Below are positions 6,036 through 15,163 of a stretch of 64,000 nucleotides of DNA, piece after piece. Position numbers and translations under genes: made by a program. Source of the DNA: Bacteroidetes bacterium 41-46 (GTDB lineage Bacteria > Bacteroidota > Bacteroidia > Bacteroidales > UBA932); the NCBI GenBank assembly GCA_001897515.1, contig MKTA01000015.1:1-64000 (forward strand). The letters run 5' to 3'. Each line of letters opens with the position of its first letter. The first letter of the stretch is position 1. The notes beneath the pieces are model-generated. The model saw only the letters and a list, made by a program, of their open reading frames with translations. It was not told the DNA's origin and ran no database searches.

Positions 6036-7141
6036 TGGCTAAAGGCAGAAGAAAGGCTAAAAAAAAGAGGGAGCCTACCGGTCGCTCCCCCTGGCCCTTT
6101 GCCCTCCTGTTCAGGCTAGTACTGATTATTGCAGCAGGGGCACTCGTCCTCTCTTATCTGTCGGTTTATATTAATCCGTCCCTTATTACATTTCCTCTCT
6201 TCTTTGGCCTCTACTTTATCCCCATACTTATTGTAAATCTGGCTCTTCTAGCTGTCGGAATGTTCAGGAGGAGTGCCGCATCCTGGATTACATTTATTGC
6301 AATCCTCCCCTCTCTTCTGTTTGCCGACATGTTTGTAAACTGGGGAGAACCGGGAAAGGGAAGTGAGGGCCTTTCGCTTAAAATAATGACATACAATGTG
6401 GGGATGTTTGCTCACCAAAAGGGGGTAGGCAGAGAGTCTGCACTTGGAAGTGTTGCAAGGTTTACCGGAGAGAACAATCCCGATATAATCTGCTTCCAGG
6501 AGTTTAGTATAAGGGATACGGCCATCATAAAAACTCTGTTCAAGGAGTACCCTTACAGAAGCAGCCATTTCTACAGACTCAGGAGCGGCGGAAGGTTCGG
6601 AAATATTACAATGAGTAAATTTCCAATAACCGAATCGGGAAAAATAACCTTTAAAGGGAGCACAAACTTGTGTATTTACAGCGATGTTGACCATTTTGGA
6701 AGGATGATAAGGATATACAATACCCATCTGGAGTCGCACAGCATATCATTTACCTCGCTTATAAAGCGCATCTCCAACAGCGAGAAGATGTCAGAGGAGT
6801 TGATGGATGTTCACGATAAAATGGCAAACACATTTAAAAGGAGGTCCAGGCAGGTTGATACTATTGCCGCACACTCATCCGCCAGCACACTTCCTGCGGT
6901 TATATGCGGTGACTTCAACGACACCCCTATGTCATACACATACCATATACTCTCCAGCGGGAGAAAGGATAGCTTCCGTGAGTCCGGCAAAGGGATGAGT
7001 GCCACATATGGGAGCTTTTGGCCATTGCTAAGAATTGACTATATACTTTACCCATCTGATTGGTGGGCATTGGGACACACTACCCCAAAGGTTCCCTGGT
7101 CAGACCACTATCCTGTAATTGCAGAACTGCTAATACCTTAA
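6035..7141 (+). CDS. Membrane-anchored endonuclease/exonuclease/phosphatase family protein
   Basis: A 368-residue protein with a lysine/arginine-rich N-terminus, three membrane segments (about residues 22-105), and a C-terminal EEP (DNase I-like) domain. Motifs visible are 'MTYNVGMF', 'DIICFQEF' (metal-binding Glu), 'YNTHLES', 'VICGDFNDTPMS' and 'WSDHYPVIAEL' (catalytic Asp-His). The domain probably faces the periplasm or cytoplasm as a phosphodiesterase; the substrate (nucleic acid, sphingolipid or phosphoinositide-like) cannot be inferred. Position directly after a rhomboid protease gene, sharing an overlapping stop/start, is a recurring arrangement in Bacteroidales. Confidence 0.88.
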   Translation: MAKGRRKAKKKREPTGRSPWPFALLFRLVLIIAAGALVLSYLSVYINPSLITFPLFFGLYFIPILIVNLALLAVGMFRRSAASWITFIAILPSLLFADMFVNWGEPGKGSEGLSLKIMTYNVGMFAHQKGVGRESALGSVARFTGENNPDIICFQEFSIRDTAIIKTLFKEYPYRSSHFYRLRSGGRFGNITMSKFPITESGKITFKGSTNLCIYSDVDHFGRMIRIYNTHLESHSISFTSLIKRISNSEKMSEELMDVHDKMANTFKRRSRQVDTIAAHSSASTLPAVICGDFNDTPMSYTYHILSSGRKDSFRESGKGMSATYGSFWPLLRIDYILYPSDWWALGHTTPKVPWSDHYPVIAELLIP

Positions 7142-7145
7142 AACT

Positions 7146-7730
7146 ATGATATCAAAAGAGAGAGATCTTAAAAAAGCCGTTGAGGAGGCTGTAAAGGTTC
7201 TTAAAGAGGGGGGAGTAATACTCTACCCTACCGACACCGTCTGGGGACTTGGTTGCGATGCAACAAACCCAAAGGCTGTTGAGAGAGTATTTCAAATAAA
7301 ACATCATACAGACAGCAACAGCCTGATCATGCTTGCTGATAGCCCTGACATGCTTGCCCGTTACATCAGGGAGGTGCCTGAGGTTGCCTGGCAAATTCTT
7401 GAGGTAAATGACAAGCCTCTGACAATAATCTACCCCGGAGTTGAAGGGATTGCTGAGAATGCAATTTCCGTGGATAGAAGTGCAGCTTTCAGAATTCCGG
7501 ACCATCAGTTCTGCCAGGCTCTGATAAGAAGGTTCAGAAAACCGATTGTATCAACATCTGCAAACATCTCAGGTTCACCTGAACCATCTCTCTTTGAGAC
7601 AATTTCAATAGAGGTGATTGAGGCAGCCGACTGGGTTGCCGACAACTCCTTTGAGACCGGTTCAACCGGGAGGCTCCCCTCAACAATAATGCTTGGATTG
7701 GGTGGAGAGGTAAAGATATTAAGAGGATAA
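7146..7730 (+). CDS. L-threonylcarbamoyladenylate synthase (TsaC/YrdC-like)
   Basis: This 194-residue protein is a single YrdC/Sua5 domain: '[18 protein letters not shown]', '[18 protein letters not shown]' (a variant of the usual KxRxxxxPL), 'PLTIIYPG', '[16 protein letters not shown]', and '[15 protein letters not shown]'. The family makes threonylcarbamoyl-AMP from threonine, bicarbonate and ATP, the first step of t6A formation on tRNAs. The longer Sua5 C-terminal domain is absent. TsaE, another t6A component, is encoded at 18827-19243. The KR-rich substrate loop is weaker than in E. coli TsaC, so a paralogue of the YciO type is a possible alternative. Confidence 0.85.
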   Translation: MISKERDLKKAVEEAVKVLKEGGVILYPTDTVWGLGCDATNPKAVERVFQIKHHTDSNSLIMLADSPDMLARYIREVPEVAWQILEVNDKPLTIIYPGVEGIAENAISVDRSAAFRIPDHQFCQALIRRFRKPIVSTSANISGSPEPSLFETISIEVIEAADWVADNSFETGSTGRLPSTIMLGLGGEVKILRG

Positions 7731-7743
7731 ACAAGATACTGTG

Positions 7744-8700
7744 ATGCCATATTTATTACTTATACTGGGATTTGTCGTTCTGATTTTCGGAGCCGACTAT
7801 CTTGTCAAAGGGGCCTCTTCAATCGCCAAGAAGCTAAAGGTGTCTGACCTTATCATAGGACTTACGGTAGTTTCGTTTGGAACTTCTGCCCCTGAACTGG
7901 CCGTCAACATTATGGCCTCATCCGGAGGCTCTCCGGGAATGGCAATCGGAAATGTGGTTGGTAGCAATCTCTTTAATCTCCTGGTAATAGTGGGGCTTGC
8001 AGCAATGATTAAACCTATAAGTCTTCAGAGATCTTTGGTGAAAATTGAGATCCCTTATGCAATACTTGCTGCCTTTGTTCTAATTGCCGTAGCGGGAGAC
8101 GAGTTCCTTGGGGAGGGCTCCGGAATGATTTCAAGGACAGATGGCATAGTTTTGTTGCTCTTCTTCGCCATATTTTTATATTATATATTTCTATCTGCTA
8201 AAAATGGTCAGATTAAGGAGGAGGATGCCCCTAAAGAGGAGAGAGTCTATCCCATATTTCTTTCGGTACTATTTGTTGCCGGAGGTCTGACAGCACTTAT
8301 ATTCGGGGGGGATCTGATTGTTGACAATGCAACCCAGCTGGCCAGAGGATGGGGAATGAGCGAGACGGTTATCGGCCTTACTATTGTAGCTGCCGGAACC
8401 TCTCTTCCTGAGCTGGCGACGAGCCTGATGGCAGCCTACAAGGGCAACAGTGACATTGCTATAGGCAATGTTGTGGGAAGTAATATTTTCAATATATTCC
8501 TGATACTTGGAATATCTTCCTCCATTACTCCTCTTCCTTTCGACGCGGAAAATATGACAGATGTTATCTTCTCTGCCCTGGCGACAATTCTTGTATTAAT
8601 CCTGGCATTCAGAGGGAAAGGCACAAGAATAGACAAGGTTGAGGGTGGAGTGCTTTTTGTAATTTACATTGGATATGTTGCCTGGCTGCTTTCAGCTTAG
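7744..8700 (+). CDS. Calcium/sodium antiporter (YrbG/CaCA family)
   Basis: A 318-residue membrane protein with about ten helices in two inverted halves. Each half carries the CaCA alpha repeat: '[21 protein letters not shown]...[13 protein letters not shown]' and '[21 protein letters not shown]...[15 protein letters not shown]'. The conserved Glu of each GTSxPE motif binds the cation. Family members exchange Na+ for Ca2+ across the inner membrane. A GTG at 7741 precedes the ATG at 7744 directly; ATG is preferred. It is the last gene of the run that begins at 3258 and overlaps the converging rsmE by 9 bp. Confidence 0.93.
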   Translation: MPYLLLILGFVVLIFGADYLVKGASSIAKKLKVSDLIIGLTVVSFGTSAPELAVNIMASSGGSPGMAIGNVVGSNLFNLLVIVGLAAMIKPISLQRSLVKIEIPYAILAAFVLIAVAGDEFLGEGSGMISRTDGIVLLLFFAIFLYYIFLSAKNGQIKEEDAPKEERVYPIFLSVLFVAGGLTALIFGGDLIVDNATQLARGWGMSETVIGLTIVAAGTSLPELATSLMAAYKGNSDIAIGNVVGSNIFNIFLILGISSSITPLPFDAENMTDVIFSALATILVLILAFRGKGTRIDKVEGGVLFVIYIGYVAWLLSA

Positions 8701-9420
8701 AAAGTAGAGTGCTGAAATTGCCGCTACGGCTGCGGTCTCAACTCTGAATCTGGACTCTCCCATTGTGAAGTCCGTGAATCCTTTTTCCAGAGCAAGACTA
8801 ACCTCCTCCGGAGAGAAATCCCCCTCCGGGCCTATGAGTATAATAACCCTCTTTTTCCCCTCCAAAAGTGGAAGTCCGGATATGATTTCACTCAGCTCCC
8901 TCCTCTCTCCGGGGTTACAATGGCCTATAAGTTTTGCCCCTTGAAAACTTTCCAAATATAAAGAGCTTGCAAAGTCTTTAAATTGAGCCGTCTCATCAAG
9001 TACAGGAAGGGATGTCTTCAGCGACTGCTTCATTGCAGAGAGAACTACCCTCTCCCCCCTCTCTCGTTTAAAGACTCTCCTCTCCGAGTGGTCAGCTATA
9101 ATTGGGGTAATCCTGTCAACACCAAACTCAACCGCCTTTTCCAAAAACCACTCATATCTGTCCAGGCTTTTTGTCGGAGCCACTGCAATATGGAGATAAT
9201 ATGGTCTTCTCTCTGCCCTCTCTGCGGCTGAGATTATCTCAAGCTGACAAAATTTTCCCTTTGTATCTGATATTTTTGCCTCATATAGTTTGCCGGCTCC
9301 GTCAGTGAAGGTTATAAGGTCACCTCTCTTATGCCTTAGGACTTTGAGGCAATGTGTGCTCTCTTGCTCGTCAAGCGTAGCAACAGAACCATTAATTTGG
9401 GTAGTGAAAAAGAGTTCCAT
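8692..9420 (-). CDS. rsmE: 16S rRNA (uracil1498-N3)-methyltransferase
   Basis: RsmE methylates N3 of U1498 in 16S rRNA with S-adenosylmethionine. The protein has an N-terminal PUA-like part ('[34 protein letters not shown]') and a C-terminal SPOUT knot domain with '[25 protein letters not shown]' and '[19 protein letters not shown]' (here [12 protein letters not shown]). The ATG at 9420 starts exactly where the family starts and sits 9 nt downstream of a TATATTTG box; a longer frame to 9477 would overlap the divergent gene's promoter and is rejected. Length 242 residues is normal. Confidence 0.94.
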   Translation of the reverse strand: MELFFTTQINGSVATLDEQESTHCLKVLRHKRGDLITFTDGAGKLYEAKISDTKGKFCQLEIISAAERAERRPYYLHIAVAPTKSLDRYEWFLEKAVEFGVDRITPIIADHSERRVFKRERGERVVLSAMKQSLKTSLPVLDETAQFKDFASSLYLESFQGAKLIGHCNPGERRELSEIISGLPLLEGKKRVIILIGPEGDFSPEEVSLALEKGFTDFTMGESRFRVETAAVAAISALYFLS

Positions 9421-9429
9421 AGCAAGAGC

Positions 9430-9437
9430 AAATATAG
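9430..9437 (-). promoter_or_regulatory. -7 box TATATTTG of rsmE, 9 nt before ATG
   Basis: The box is at 9437..9430 and the ATG at 9420. The predicted transcript has at most a few untranslated bases. It is 10 bp from the divergent -7 box at 9448-9455, so the two promoters overlap and may exclude each other. Confidence 0.5.
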
Positions 9438-9447
9438 GAAAAAAGGT

Positions 9448-9455
9448 TATTTTTG
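9448..9455 (+). promoter_or_regulatory. -7 box TATTTTTG, 4 nt before ATG 9460
   Basis: Matches TAnnTTTG, with only CCCT between it and the ATG at 9460. If the start codon is right, transcription begins at or just inside the coding region and the mRNA is leaderless. Confidence 0.45.
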
Positions 9456-9459
9456 CCCT

Positions 9460-10611
9460 ATGAACGTCCAAACACAAAGATATGCGGCACTTGATGTGCT
9501 AAGGGGGATGACTGTTGCCGGGATGATTCTTGTCAACAACCCCGGAAGCTGGTCTAAAATCTTCGCCCCTCTGCGTCATGCAGCCTGGCACGGATGCACC
9601 CCTACAGACCTTGTATTCCCTTTTTTCCTTTTTATTGTGGGAGCAGCCCTGTCATTCTCATTTGCCAAATACGGTGATGGCCTGGATGCAAAATCCTTGG
9701 GCAAACTGGTTAAGAGATCTGCCCTGATCTTCCTTACGGGGCTTCTGCTAAATGCATTTCCCTTCTACCCCACCTCTGCTGACGCATCTCTCACTTTTGG
9801 AGAGAACTATATGAATTATATTGGGTCAATAAGAATAATGGGCGTTCTGCAGAGGATTGCACTCTGCTACCTGGTTGGCGGACTGCTTGCCCTGTGGCTA
9901 AGGAGACCTGTAAGAATTGCAGCTGGAATGGGGATCCTTATGGCTCTGCATACTGCAATACTGGTCATTTTCGGAACAGGAGACCCATTCTCGCTGGAGG
10001 GGAGCATCTCTGGCTCAATAGATGTTGCCTTGTTTGGTGAAGGCCATGTTTACAAAGGATTTGGGAAGCCTTTTGACCCGGAAGGGGTACTTGGTGTGCT
10101 CTCCGGAAGTGCCACGCTGCTTTTTGGTTATATTATCGGGAATATTATAAGAAAGGGCTCTGATAAAAGTGATGTTGTTGCCAGGCTCTACACAATAGGA
10201 TTGATATCTCTGGGTGTAGGAGTTGTAATGAGCATCTTCATCCCTATTAACAAACCTCTGTGGACTCCATCCTATGTCTTTTATGCGGGGGGCTGGTCTA
10301 TTGTAATGCTTGCCCTGTTTATCTATTTCATTGACATAAAGGGGAAGGAGAAGATCTTTTTCCCGTTTAAGGCTATGGGGCTAAATCCACTCTTTGCTTT
10401 CGTAATGGCCGGAGTTTTGGCTAAGACACTTGGCAGGGTTATAAAGTGGAACGAAAATGACTCAGCCTCATCCTGGATCTACAGAAACTGTTGCGTTGAA
10501 CTACTCGGACACAATGAATTCGGATCTCTTCTTTACGCTCTGATGTATGTCGGTCTCTTTCTTCTTATGGCAATCTGGCTCTACAGAAAAAAGATAATAA
10601 TCAAACTCTGA
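9460..10611 (+). CDS. HGSNAT-like membrane acyltransferase (COG4299/DUF5009)
   Basis: A 383-residue protein with ten or so membrane helices. The N-terminus 'RYAALDVLRGMTVAGMILVNNPGSW' and 'HAAWHGCTPTDLVFPFFLFIVGAALSFSF' are the hallmarks of bacterial relatives of heparan-alpha-glucosaminide N-acetyltransferase, in which a loop His carries acetyl across the membrane. In Bacteroidales this family is thought to modify sugars in the periplasm; the acceptor is unknown. The ATG at 9460 is chosen over a frame beginning at 9352 because the family starts with a short tail before the first helix. Its TGA overlaps the next ATG by one base. Confidence 0.88.
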   Translation: MNVQTQRYAALDVLRGMTVAGMILVNNPGSWSKIFAPLRHAAWHGCTPTDLVFPFFLFIVGAALSFSFAKYGDGLDAKSLGKLVKRSALIFLTGLLLNAFPFYPTSADASLTFGENYMNYIGSIRIMGVLQRIALCYLVGGLLALWLRRPVRIAAGMGILMALHTAILVIFGTGDPFSLEGSISGSIDVALFGEGHVYKGFGKPFDPEGVLGVLSGSATLLFGYIIGNIIRKGSDKSDVVARLYTIGLISLGVGVVMSIFIPINKPLWTPSYVFYAGGWSIVMLALFIYFIDIKGKEKIFFPFKAMGLNPLFAFVMAGVLAKTLGRVIKWNENDSASSWIYRNCCVELLGHNEFGSLLYALMYVGLFLLMAIWLYRKKIIIKL

Positions 10612-11126
10612 TGGCATATATAGGTCTTCTGTCTGATACACACACCTTTTTTGACGAAAAGCTCCGGGAGTTCTTCAAAGATGTAGATGAGATCTGGCAT
10701 GCAGGTGACTTTGGAAATAGTTTATTGTCAGATAAGATATCTGCCCTTAAACCGTTATTTGGGGTTTACGGCAATTGCGACGGTACCGATGTAAGGCTCA
10801 TTCACCCTTATATTCAGCTTATGGAGAGGGAGAGTATGAGGATTCTAATGATGCATATCGGCGGATATCCGGGAAGATACGACTACAAGGCTCTGCAGCT
10901 TATTGAGGCCCACCGTCCGGATATTTTCATCTGTGGGCACTCCCATATTCTTAAGGTAGTCAACGATAAAAAATACAATATGCTGGTTATAAATCCCGGT
11001 GCTGCTGGCATTCAAGGCTTTCACCACGTAAGGACGGCTATAAGGTTCAGGATTGAGGCGGGGTCTGTTAAAGATATGGAGGTTGGGGAGTGGTCAAAAA
11101 GTGTAAATATTGAAGAGGAGCTTTAA
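10611..11126 (+). CDS. YfcE/MJ0936-type metallophosphoesterase
   Basis: A 171-residue calcineurin-like phosphoesterase of the small YfcE/MJ0936 class. All metal-site motifs are visible in order: 'GLLSDTHTF' (DxH), 'IWHAGDFG' (GD), 'VYGNCDG' (GNxD), 'LMMHIGG' (H) and 'FICGHSHI' (GHxH). Such proteins hydrolyse phosphodiesters in vitro; the physiological substrate is unknown. It begins inside the stop codon of the upstream acyltransferase gene, so the two form an operon. Confidence 0.92.
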   Translation: MAYIGLLSDTHTFFDEKLREFFKDVDEIWHAGDFGNSLLSDKISALKPLFGVYGNCDGTDVRLIHPYIQLMERESMRILMMHIGGYPGRYDYKALQLIEAHRPDIFICGHSHILKVVNDKKYNMLVINPGAAGIQGFHHVRTAIRFRIEAGSVKDMEVGEWSKSVNIEEEL

Positions 11127-11176
11127 ACTAATTCACACATTTCTTGTCAAATATTAAATCACCTAATATCTAACGT

Positions 11177-13615
11177 ATGAAAAAATCACTCATTCTACTG
11201 GCTGTTCTGTTTGTGGCCTCATTTGCCCTTGCTCAGAACACCCCTGTGACTAAGGCAAACTATGAGCTTGCAGCCAGATTCTCTCCCAAAAAGGTTGGAA
11301 AAATGGTCTTTTCAACCGCCGTCAACCCAAGATGGTTCAAGAATTCCGATAAATTCTGGTACACATGGCAAACCACCGAGGGGACATTCTATTATATCGC
11401 AGACCCTGTTACCGGAACCAAGAAGCAGGTATTTGACAATGCCAAACTTGCCGCCCAGTTAACTGAAATTGTTAAGGATCCGTTTGACGCTCAAAATATA
11501 CCTATCCAGAATATCCGCCTTATTGACGATATCAAATTCAGATTTGAGATAAAGAGTACTGCAGATGTTGATGAGAAGGATGAGAAGACAGGAAAGAGCA
11601 AGAAAGTTAAAAAGGTTCATGGCTTTGACTACGATATTGCTTCCGGCAGGCTGACAGAGATTAAGGATTATAAGGCTCCAAAACCATACCCAAGATGGGG
11701 CAGTATCTCTCCTGATAAGAAATATGTAGTATTCTCCAGAGATTTCAATCTCTACTGGATGGATATGGAGAATTACGAGAAGGCTCGCAAGAATGAGGAT
11801 GACACAACCATAGTAGAGCACCAGCTTACAACAGAGGGCACTAAGGATTTCGGCTTTGGCGGAGGTAACAGCGACCCCTATGCAACAGAGAAGGATAAAA
11901 AGAAGAGAACAGGTGCATACATTCTCTGGTCTCCTGACTCTAAGAGTTTTGCATTTATAAGAAGCAACACCTCTAAAGTTAAGGACCTTTGGGTAATTGA
12001 TGTACTTGCAAATCCAAGACCTAAGCTTGAAACATATAAATACCATATGCCAGGCGAATCTGAGGCTCCGGTACGTCATCTGTACCTCTTCAATATGGAG
12101 AGCAAATCATTTAAAGAGATTAAAAGCGCAGCATTTAAAGATCAGGAGCTAAGGATTTTGAATGAGCCGATTCCTCAGAAAAATTACGGCGACTCAATAA
12201 TGCACAGTGTCTGGATGGGAACTGCCGACAAATTCTTTGTAACCAGAACAAGCCGTGACCTTAAAAGGGTTGACCTATGTGCGGCAGTGGTTTCAGCTGA
12301 CACCCTGAAGACACTTGTTGAGGAGAGACTTAATACATATGTTGAGACAAGACCTCTGAGACTTGTAAATAATGGCAAGGAGTTCATCTGGTGGAGCGAA
12401 AGGTCCGGATGGGCTCATATATATCTGTTTGATGAAAATGGCAACCTTAAGAACCCTGTTACGTCAGGAGAGTTCCATGTAGAAAATGTAACAGCTGTAG
12501 ATCCGGCTCAGAGGGTAATCTATTTCACAGCAAATGCAAAGGAGAGAGGTGAAAATCCATATTATACCCATCAATACAGAGTGAACTTTGACGGTTCCGG
12601 TCTTAAACTGCTTAACTCAGGCAACTACAACTTTGAATCAAATACTTCTGATAACGGAAGATACTTTGTGAGTAACTACTCAAGGGTTGATACAGCTCCA
12701 AAGAGTGCGCTTTATGATAATACAGGGAAGAAGATTCTTGACCTGGAAGAGACTGATCTGGCTCCCCTTTTTGCTGCCGGCTACAAATTCCCAGAACCAT
12801 TTAAAGTGAAGGCAGGTGACGGTATCACTGACCTTTACGGTGTTATGTACAAACCATTTGATTTTGACTCTACAAAGAAATATCCAATAATTGAGTATGT
12901 TTATCCAGGTCCTCAAACTGAGGCTGTTAACGCTTCATGGTCTAAATCCATGGACAGGGTTGACAGGCTGGCTCAGTTTGGATTTATTGTTATCACTGTT
13001 GGAAACAGAGGTGGACACCCTGCCCGCTCAAAATGGTATCATAACTATGGCTATGGTAATCTCAGAGACTACGGACTTGAGGACAAAAAGGTTGTAGTAG
13101 AGAGGCTTGCAGCCAGATATCCCTTTATTGACGGATCAAAGGTGGGAATCCACGGTCACTCAGGCGGAGGCTTTATGTCAACAGCTGCAATGCTTGTTTA
13201 TCCTGATTTCTTTAAAGTGGCCGTCTCATCTGCCGGAAATCATGAAAACAACATATATAACCGCTGGTGGAGCGAACAACATCACGGAGTACTGGAGACA
13301 ATCACAGAGAAGGGAGACACTACTTTTAAATACAGCATAGACAAAAACTCTGAGATTGCCAAGAATCTTAGAGGAAGGCTACTTCTCTTTACAGGCGACA
13401 TTGATAATAATGTGCACCCGGGCAATACACTAAGAATGGTTAACGCTCTTATTCGCGCTAACAAGAGGTTTGATATGATGATGTTGCCGGGCCAGAGACA
13501 CGGATTCGGAGATATGACAGAGTACTTCTTCTGGAGAATGGGGGATTACTTCTCAAAATATCTTATAGGAGACTATAAAAATGAGGTTGAGATACCCGAG
13601 ATGAACAATAACTGA
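11177..13615 (+). CDS. S9 family peptidase, dipeptidyl peptidase IV-like
   Basis: An 812-residue exported serine peptidase. A signal peptide (MKKSLILLAVLFVASFALAQ) is followed by a DPP IV-type eight-bladed propeller (about residues 90-560, with 'PRWGSISPDKKYVVFSRDFNLYWMD') and an alpha/beta-hydrolase domain. The catalytic triad is Ser662 in 'GHSGGGF', Asp in 'LLLFTGDIDNNVHPGN' and His in 'LPGQRHGFGD'. A Glu-rich entry pair like the DPP IV 'EE' N-terminus anchor is not certain. It would release dipeptides or cut after proline in the periplasm or at the surface, feeding amino acid fermentation. It is followed by a clear terminator. Confidence 0.93.
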   Translation: MKKSLILLAVLFVASFALAQNTPVTKANYELAARFSPKKVGKMVFSTAVNPRWFKNSDKFWYTWQTTEGTFYYIADPVTGTKKQVFDNAKLAAQLTEIVKDPFDAQNIPIQNIRLIDDIKFRFEIKSTADVDEKDEKTGKSKKVKKVHGFDYDIASGRLTEIKDYKAPKPYPRWGSISPDKKYVVFSRDFNLYWMDMENYEKARKNEDDTTIVEHQLTTEGTKDFGFGGGNSDPYATEKDKKKRTGAYILWSPDSKSFAFIRSNTSKVKDLWVIDVLANPRPKLETYKYHMPGESEAPVRHLYLFNMESKSFKEIKSAAFKDQELRILNEPIPQKNYGDSIMHSVWMGTADKFFVTRTSRDLKRVDLCAAVVSADTLKTLVEERLNTYVETRPLRLVNNGKEFIWWSERSGWAHIYLFDENGNLKNPVTSGEFHVENVTAVDPAQRVIYFTANAKERGENPYYTHQYRVNFDGSGLKLLNSGNYNFESNTSDNGRYFVSNYSRVDTAPKSALYDNTGKKILDLEETDLAPLFAAGYKFPEPFKVKAGDGITDLYGVMYKPFDFDSTKKYPIIEYVYPGPQTEAVNASWSKSMDRVDRLAQFGFIVITVGNRGGHPARSKWYHNYGYGNLRDYGLEDKKVVVERLAARYPFIDGSKVGIHGHSGGGFMSTAAMLVYPDFFKVAVSSAGNHENNIYNRWWSEQHHGVLETITEKGDTTFKYSIDKNSEIAKNLRGRLLLFTGDIDNNVHPGNTLRMVNALIRANKRFDMMMLPGQRHGFGDMTEYFFWRMGDYFSKYLIGDYKNEVEIPEMNNN

Positions 13616-13639
13616 TCCGGTTTATAATACCAGAATATG

Positions 13640-13668
13640 GAGGCGCAATTACATGCGCCTCTTTTTTT
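13640..13668 (+). terminator. Rho-independent terminator after the S9 peptidase
   Basis: An 8-bp perfect stem (13640-13647 with 13654-13661, loop ATTACA) is followed by seven T. It lies 25 nt after the peptidase stop codon. Confidence 0.85.
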
Positions 13669-13724
13669 ACACAAACAGACTGCTTCAGTATAGTTTTTAA
13701 AGCTCTGTTTAATTGCTCTTTACG

Positions 13725-13756
13725 AGGTTTTGTCAAAAATGAGTATAACAAAACCT
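13725..13756. promoter_or_regulatory. Candidate operator: 9-bp inverted repeat before the fadL-like gene
   Basis: AGGTTTTGT at 13725-13733 and its exact complement ACAAAACCT at 13748-13756 are separated by 14 nt. The right half-site ends 9 nt before the -7 box at 13766, so a bound dimer would cover the -33 region. Whether it is a protein site or an RNA feature cannot be told; it lies upstream of the likely transcript start. Confidence 0.35.
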
Positions 13757-13765
13757 ATTTTATTT

Positions 13766-13773
13766 TAGTTTTG
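13766..13773 (+). promoter_or_regulatory. -7 box TAGTTTTG of the fadL-like gene
   Basis: Matches TAnnTTTG, 23 nt upstream of the ATG at 13797. No TTG is found at 19 nt upstream, which would fit a promoter that needs an activator at the adjacent inverted repeat. Confidence 0.5.
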
Positions 13774-13796
13774 CAGCCGTTCAAAACATTTACAAA

Positions 13797-15137
13797 ATGA
13801 GACTTAAGAAAATTTCATTATTCATTATGGCTAACCTTGTTGGCCTGTCGCTGATGGCTGAGGGCTACCAGCTAAACACTCAAAGTGCCCGCCAGCTTGG
13901 TATGGGCCATTTGGGAGCCGCTCTCAAACTTGGTGGCGAGAGCATGCTTTTTAACCCTGCGGGTCTCTCCTATATGGAGGGGAAGGCAGATATATCGCTT
14001 GGTGCAACTGCCATCTTCTCAAAAGTAAAATTCAATTCAGGAAACTACAATGCAGAGACTGACAATCCTATAGGAACTCCGCTGTTTGGATATGCGGGAT
14101 TCAAAATTATTGAAAACCTCTATGCCGGAGTAAGTATAACAAATCCTGCAGGAAACTCTTTGGTTTGGCCCGATAACTGGAATGGCTCCACATATATTCA
14201 GAATATCTCTCTTAAGGTATTCTCTGTACAGCCTACAATCTCCTATAAATTTAATGACCACCTGAGTATAGGAGCAGGCCTTATGGCAGATTTCGGCAGT
14301 ATGGATATGAGTAAGGGTATTATGCCTGTCGGCTCTATTGCGGCTTTTCTGCCTCTGCTTCCAACTCAGTACCATCCGGTAATAAACAACAATCTTACCG
14401 TTTCTCCTCTAAATATGCACCTGAGCGGTAAATCAAAGATTGGCTTTGGTTTCAATGTCGGTATTCTATACAGCCCTAACGATAAAATAAGTATCGGACT
14501 CTCATACCGCTCCAAGGTAATGATGCGTCTGGAGGGTGGAGATGCGGCCGTAAACTACAGCTCTACGGATCTTGAGGCACTTTTTGCCATGTTAGCGCAG
14601 AGTCCGAATTTCCCAGCAGCAGTTAAGGGTGCAATGCTACTTGATGGAGCTACTTTCAATGCTGAACTGCCTATACCTTCCAATACAAACCTGGGTGTTG
14701 CATGGAGAGCATCAGATAAGATTCTGCTCTCTGCCGAGCTTCAATATGTGGGATGGAAAGCTTACGACAAGCTATCAATTGTATTCCCGAATGTAACAAT
14801 GAACTCTCCTAAAAACTTCTCCAACACAATGATTTACAGAGTAGGAGCTGAGTTCTACTGTACATCTAAATTTACAGCCAGAGCAGGTTTTGTTTACGAC
14901 AACACCCCATCTGATTTAACTCTCTACACACCTGATTCACCTGGCTCAGATAAAATAAGCGTTACAACAGGTTTCACATACAGACCTGTTAAGTTTATGG
15001 ATGTTGACTTTGCTTTCCAGTACAACCATGGTGTTAAAACAAACGGCAAATTCATCCAGAACAATGCTATTCTTTTTGGCGGAGACTATAAGACCACAGC
15101 CTTCCTGCCTTCACTGGGAGTAAGGTTCAAATTCTAG
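13797..15137 (+). CDS. OmpP1/FadL family outer-membrane transporter
   Basis: A 446-residue outer-membrane beta-barrel. After a signal peptide (MRLKKISLFIMANLVGLSLMAEG) comes the FadL N-terminal plug region 'LNTQSARQLGMGHLGAALKLGGESMLFNPAGLSYM', with the NPAG(L/M) motif typical of the family, and the chain ends in 'LPSLGVRFKF' with a terminal Phe, as expected for barrel assembly. FadL proteins take up long-chain fatty acids or other hydrophobic compounds. It stands alone, with its own promoter, a possible operator, and the next gene's promoter starting 10 nt after its stop. Confidence 0.93.
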   Translation: MRLKKISLFIMANLVGLSLMAEGYQLNTQSARQLGMGHLGAALKLGGESMLFNPAGLSYMEGKADISLGATAIFSKVKFNSGNYNAETDNPIGTPLFGYAGFKIIENLYAGVSITNPAGNSLVWPDNWNGSTYIQNISLKVFSVQPTISYKFNDHLSIGAGLMADFGSMDMSKGIMPVGSIAAFLPLLPTQYHPVINNNLTVSPLNMHLSGKSKIGFGFNVGILYSPNDKISIGLSYRSKVMMRLEGGDAAVNYSSTDLEALFAMLAQSPNFPAAVKGAMLLDGATFNAELPIPSNTNLGVAWRASDKILLSAELQYVGWKAYDKLSIVFPNVTMNSPKNFSNTMIYRVGAEFYCTSKFTARAGFVYDNTPSDLTLYTPDSPGSDKISVTTGFTYRPVKFMDVDFAFQYNHGVKTNGKFIQNNAILFGGDYKTTAFLPSLGVRFKF

Positions 15138-15147
15138 AAAAAAAGAG

Positions 15148-15155
15148 TACTTTTG
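15148..15155 (+). promoter_or_regulatory. -7 box TACTTTTG of mnmH, 8 nt before ATG
   Basis: Matches TAnnTTTG within the 26-nt gap after the fadL-like gene. The ATG at 15164 is 8 nt downstream, again predicting a nearly leaderless mRNA. It argues against the TTG start at 15158. Confidence 0.5.
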
Positions 15156-15163
15156 CGTTGATT

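Noticed and set aside
11459-12079. 206-residue antisense frame inside the S9 peptidase gene
   Set aside because: The peptidase frame carries all domain motifs; the antisense translation is compositionally odd and hydrophobic by frame mirroring.
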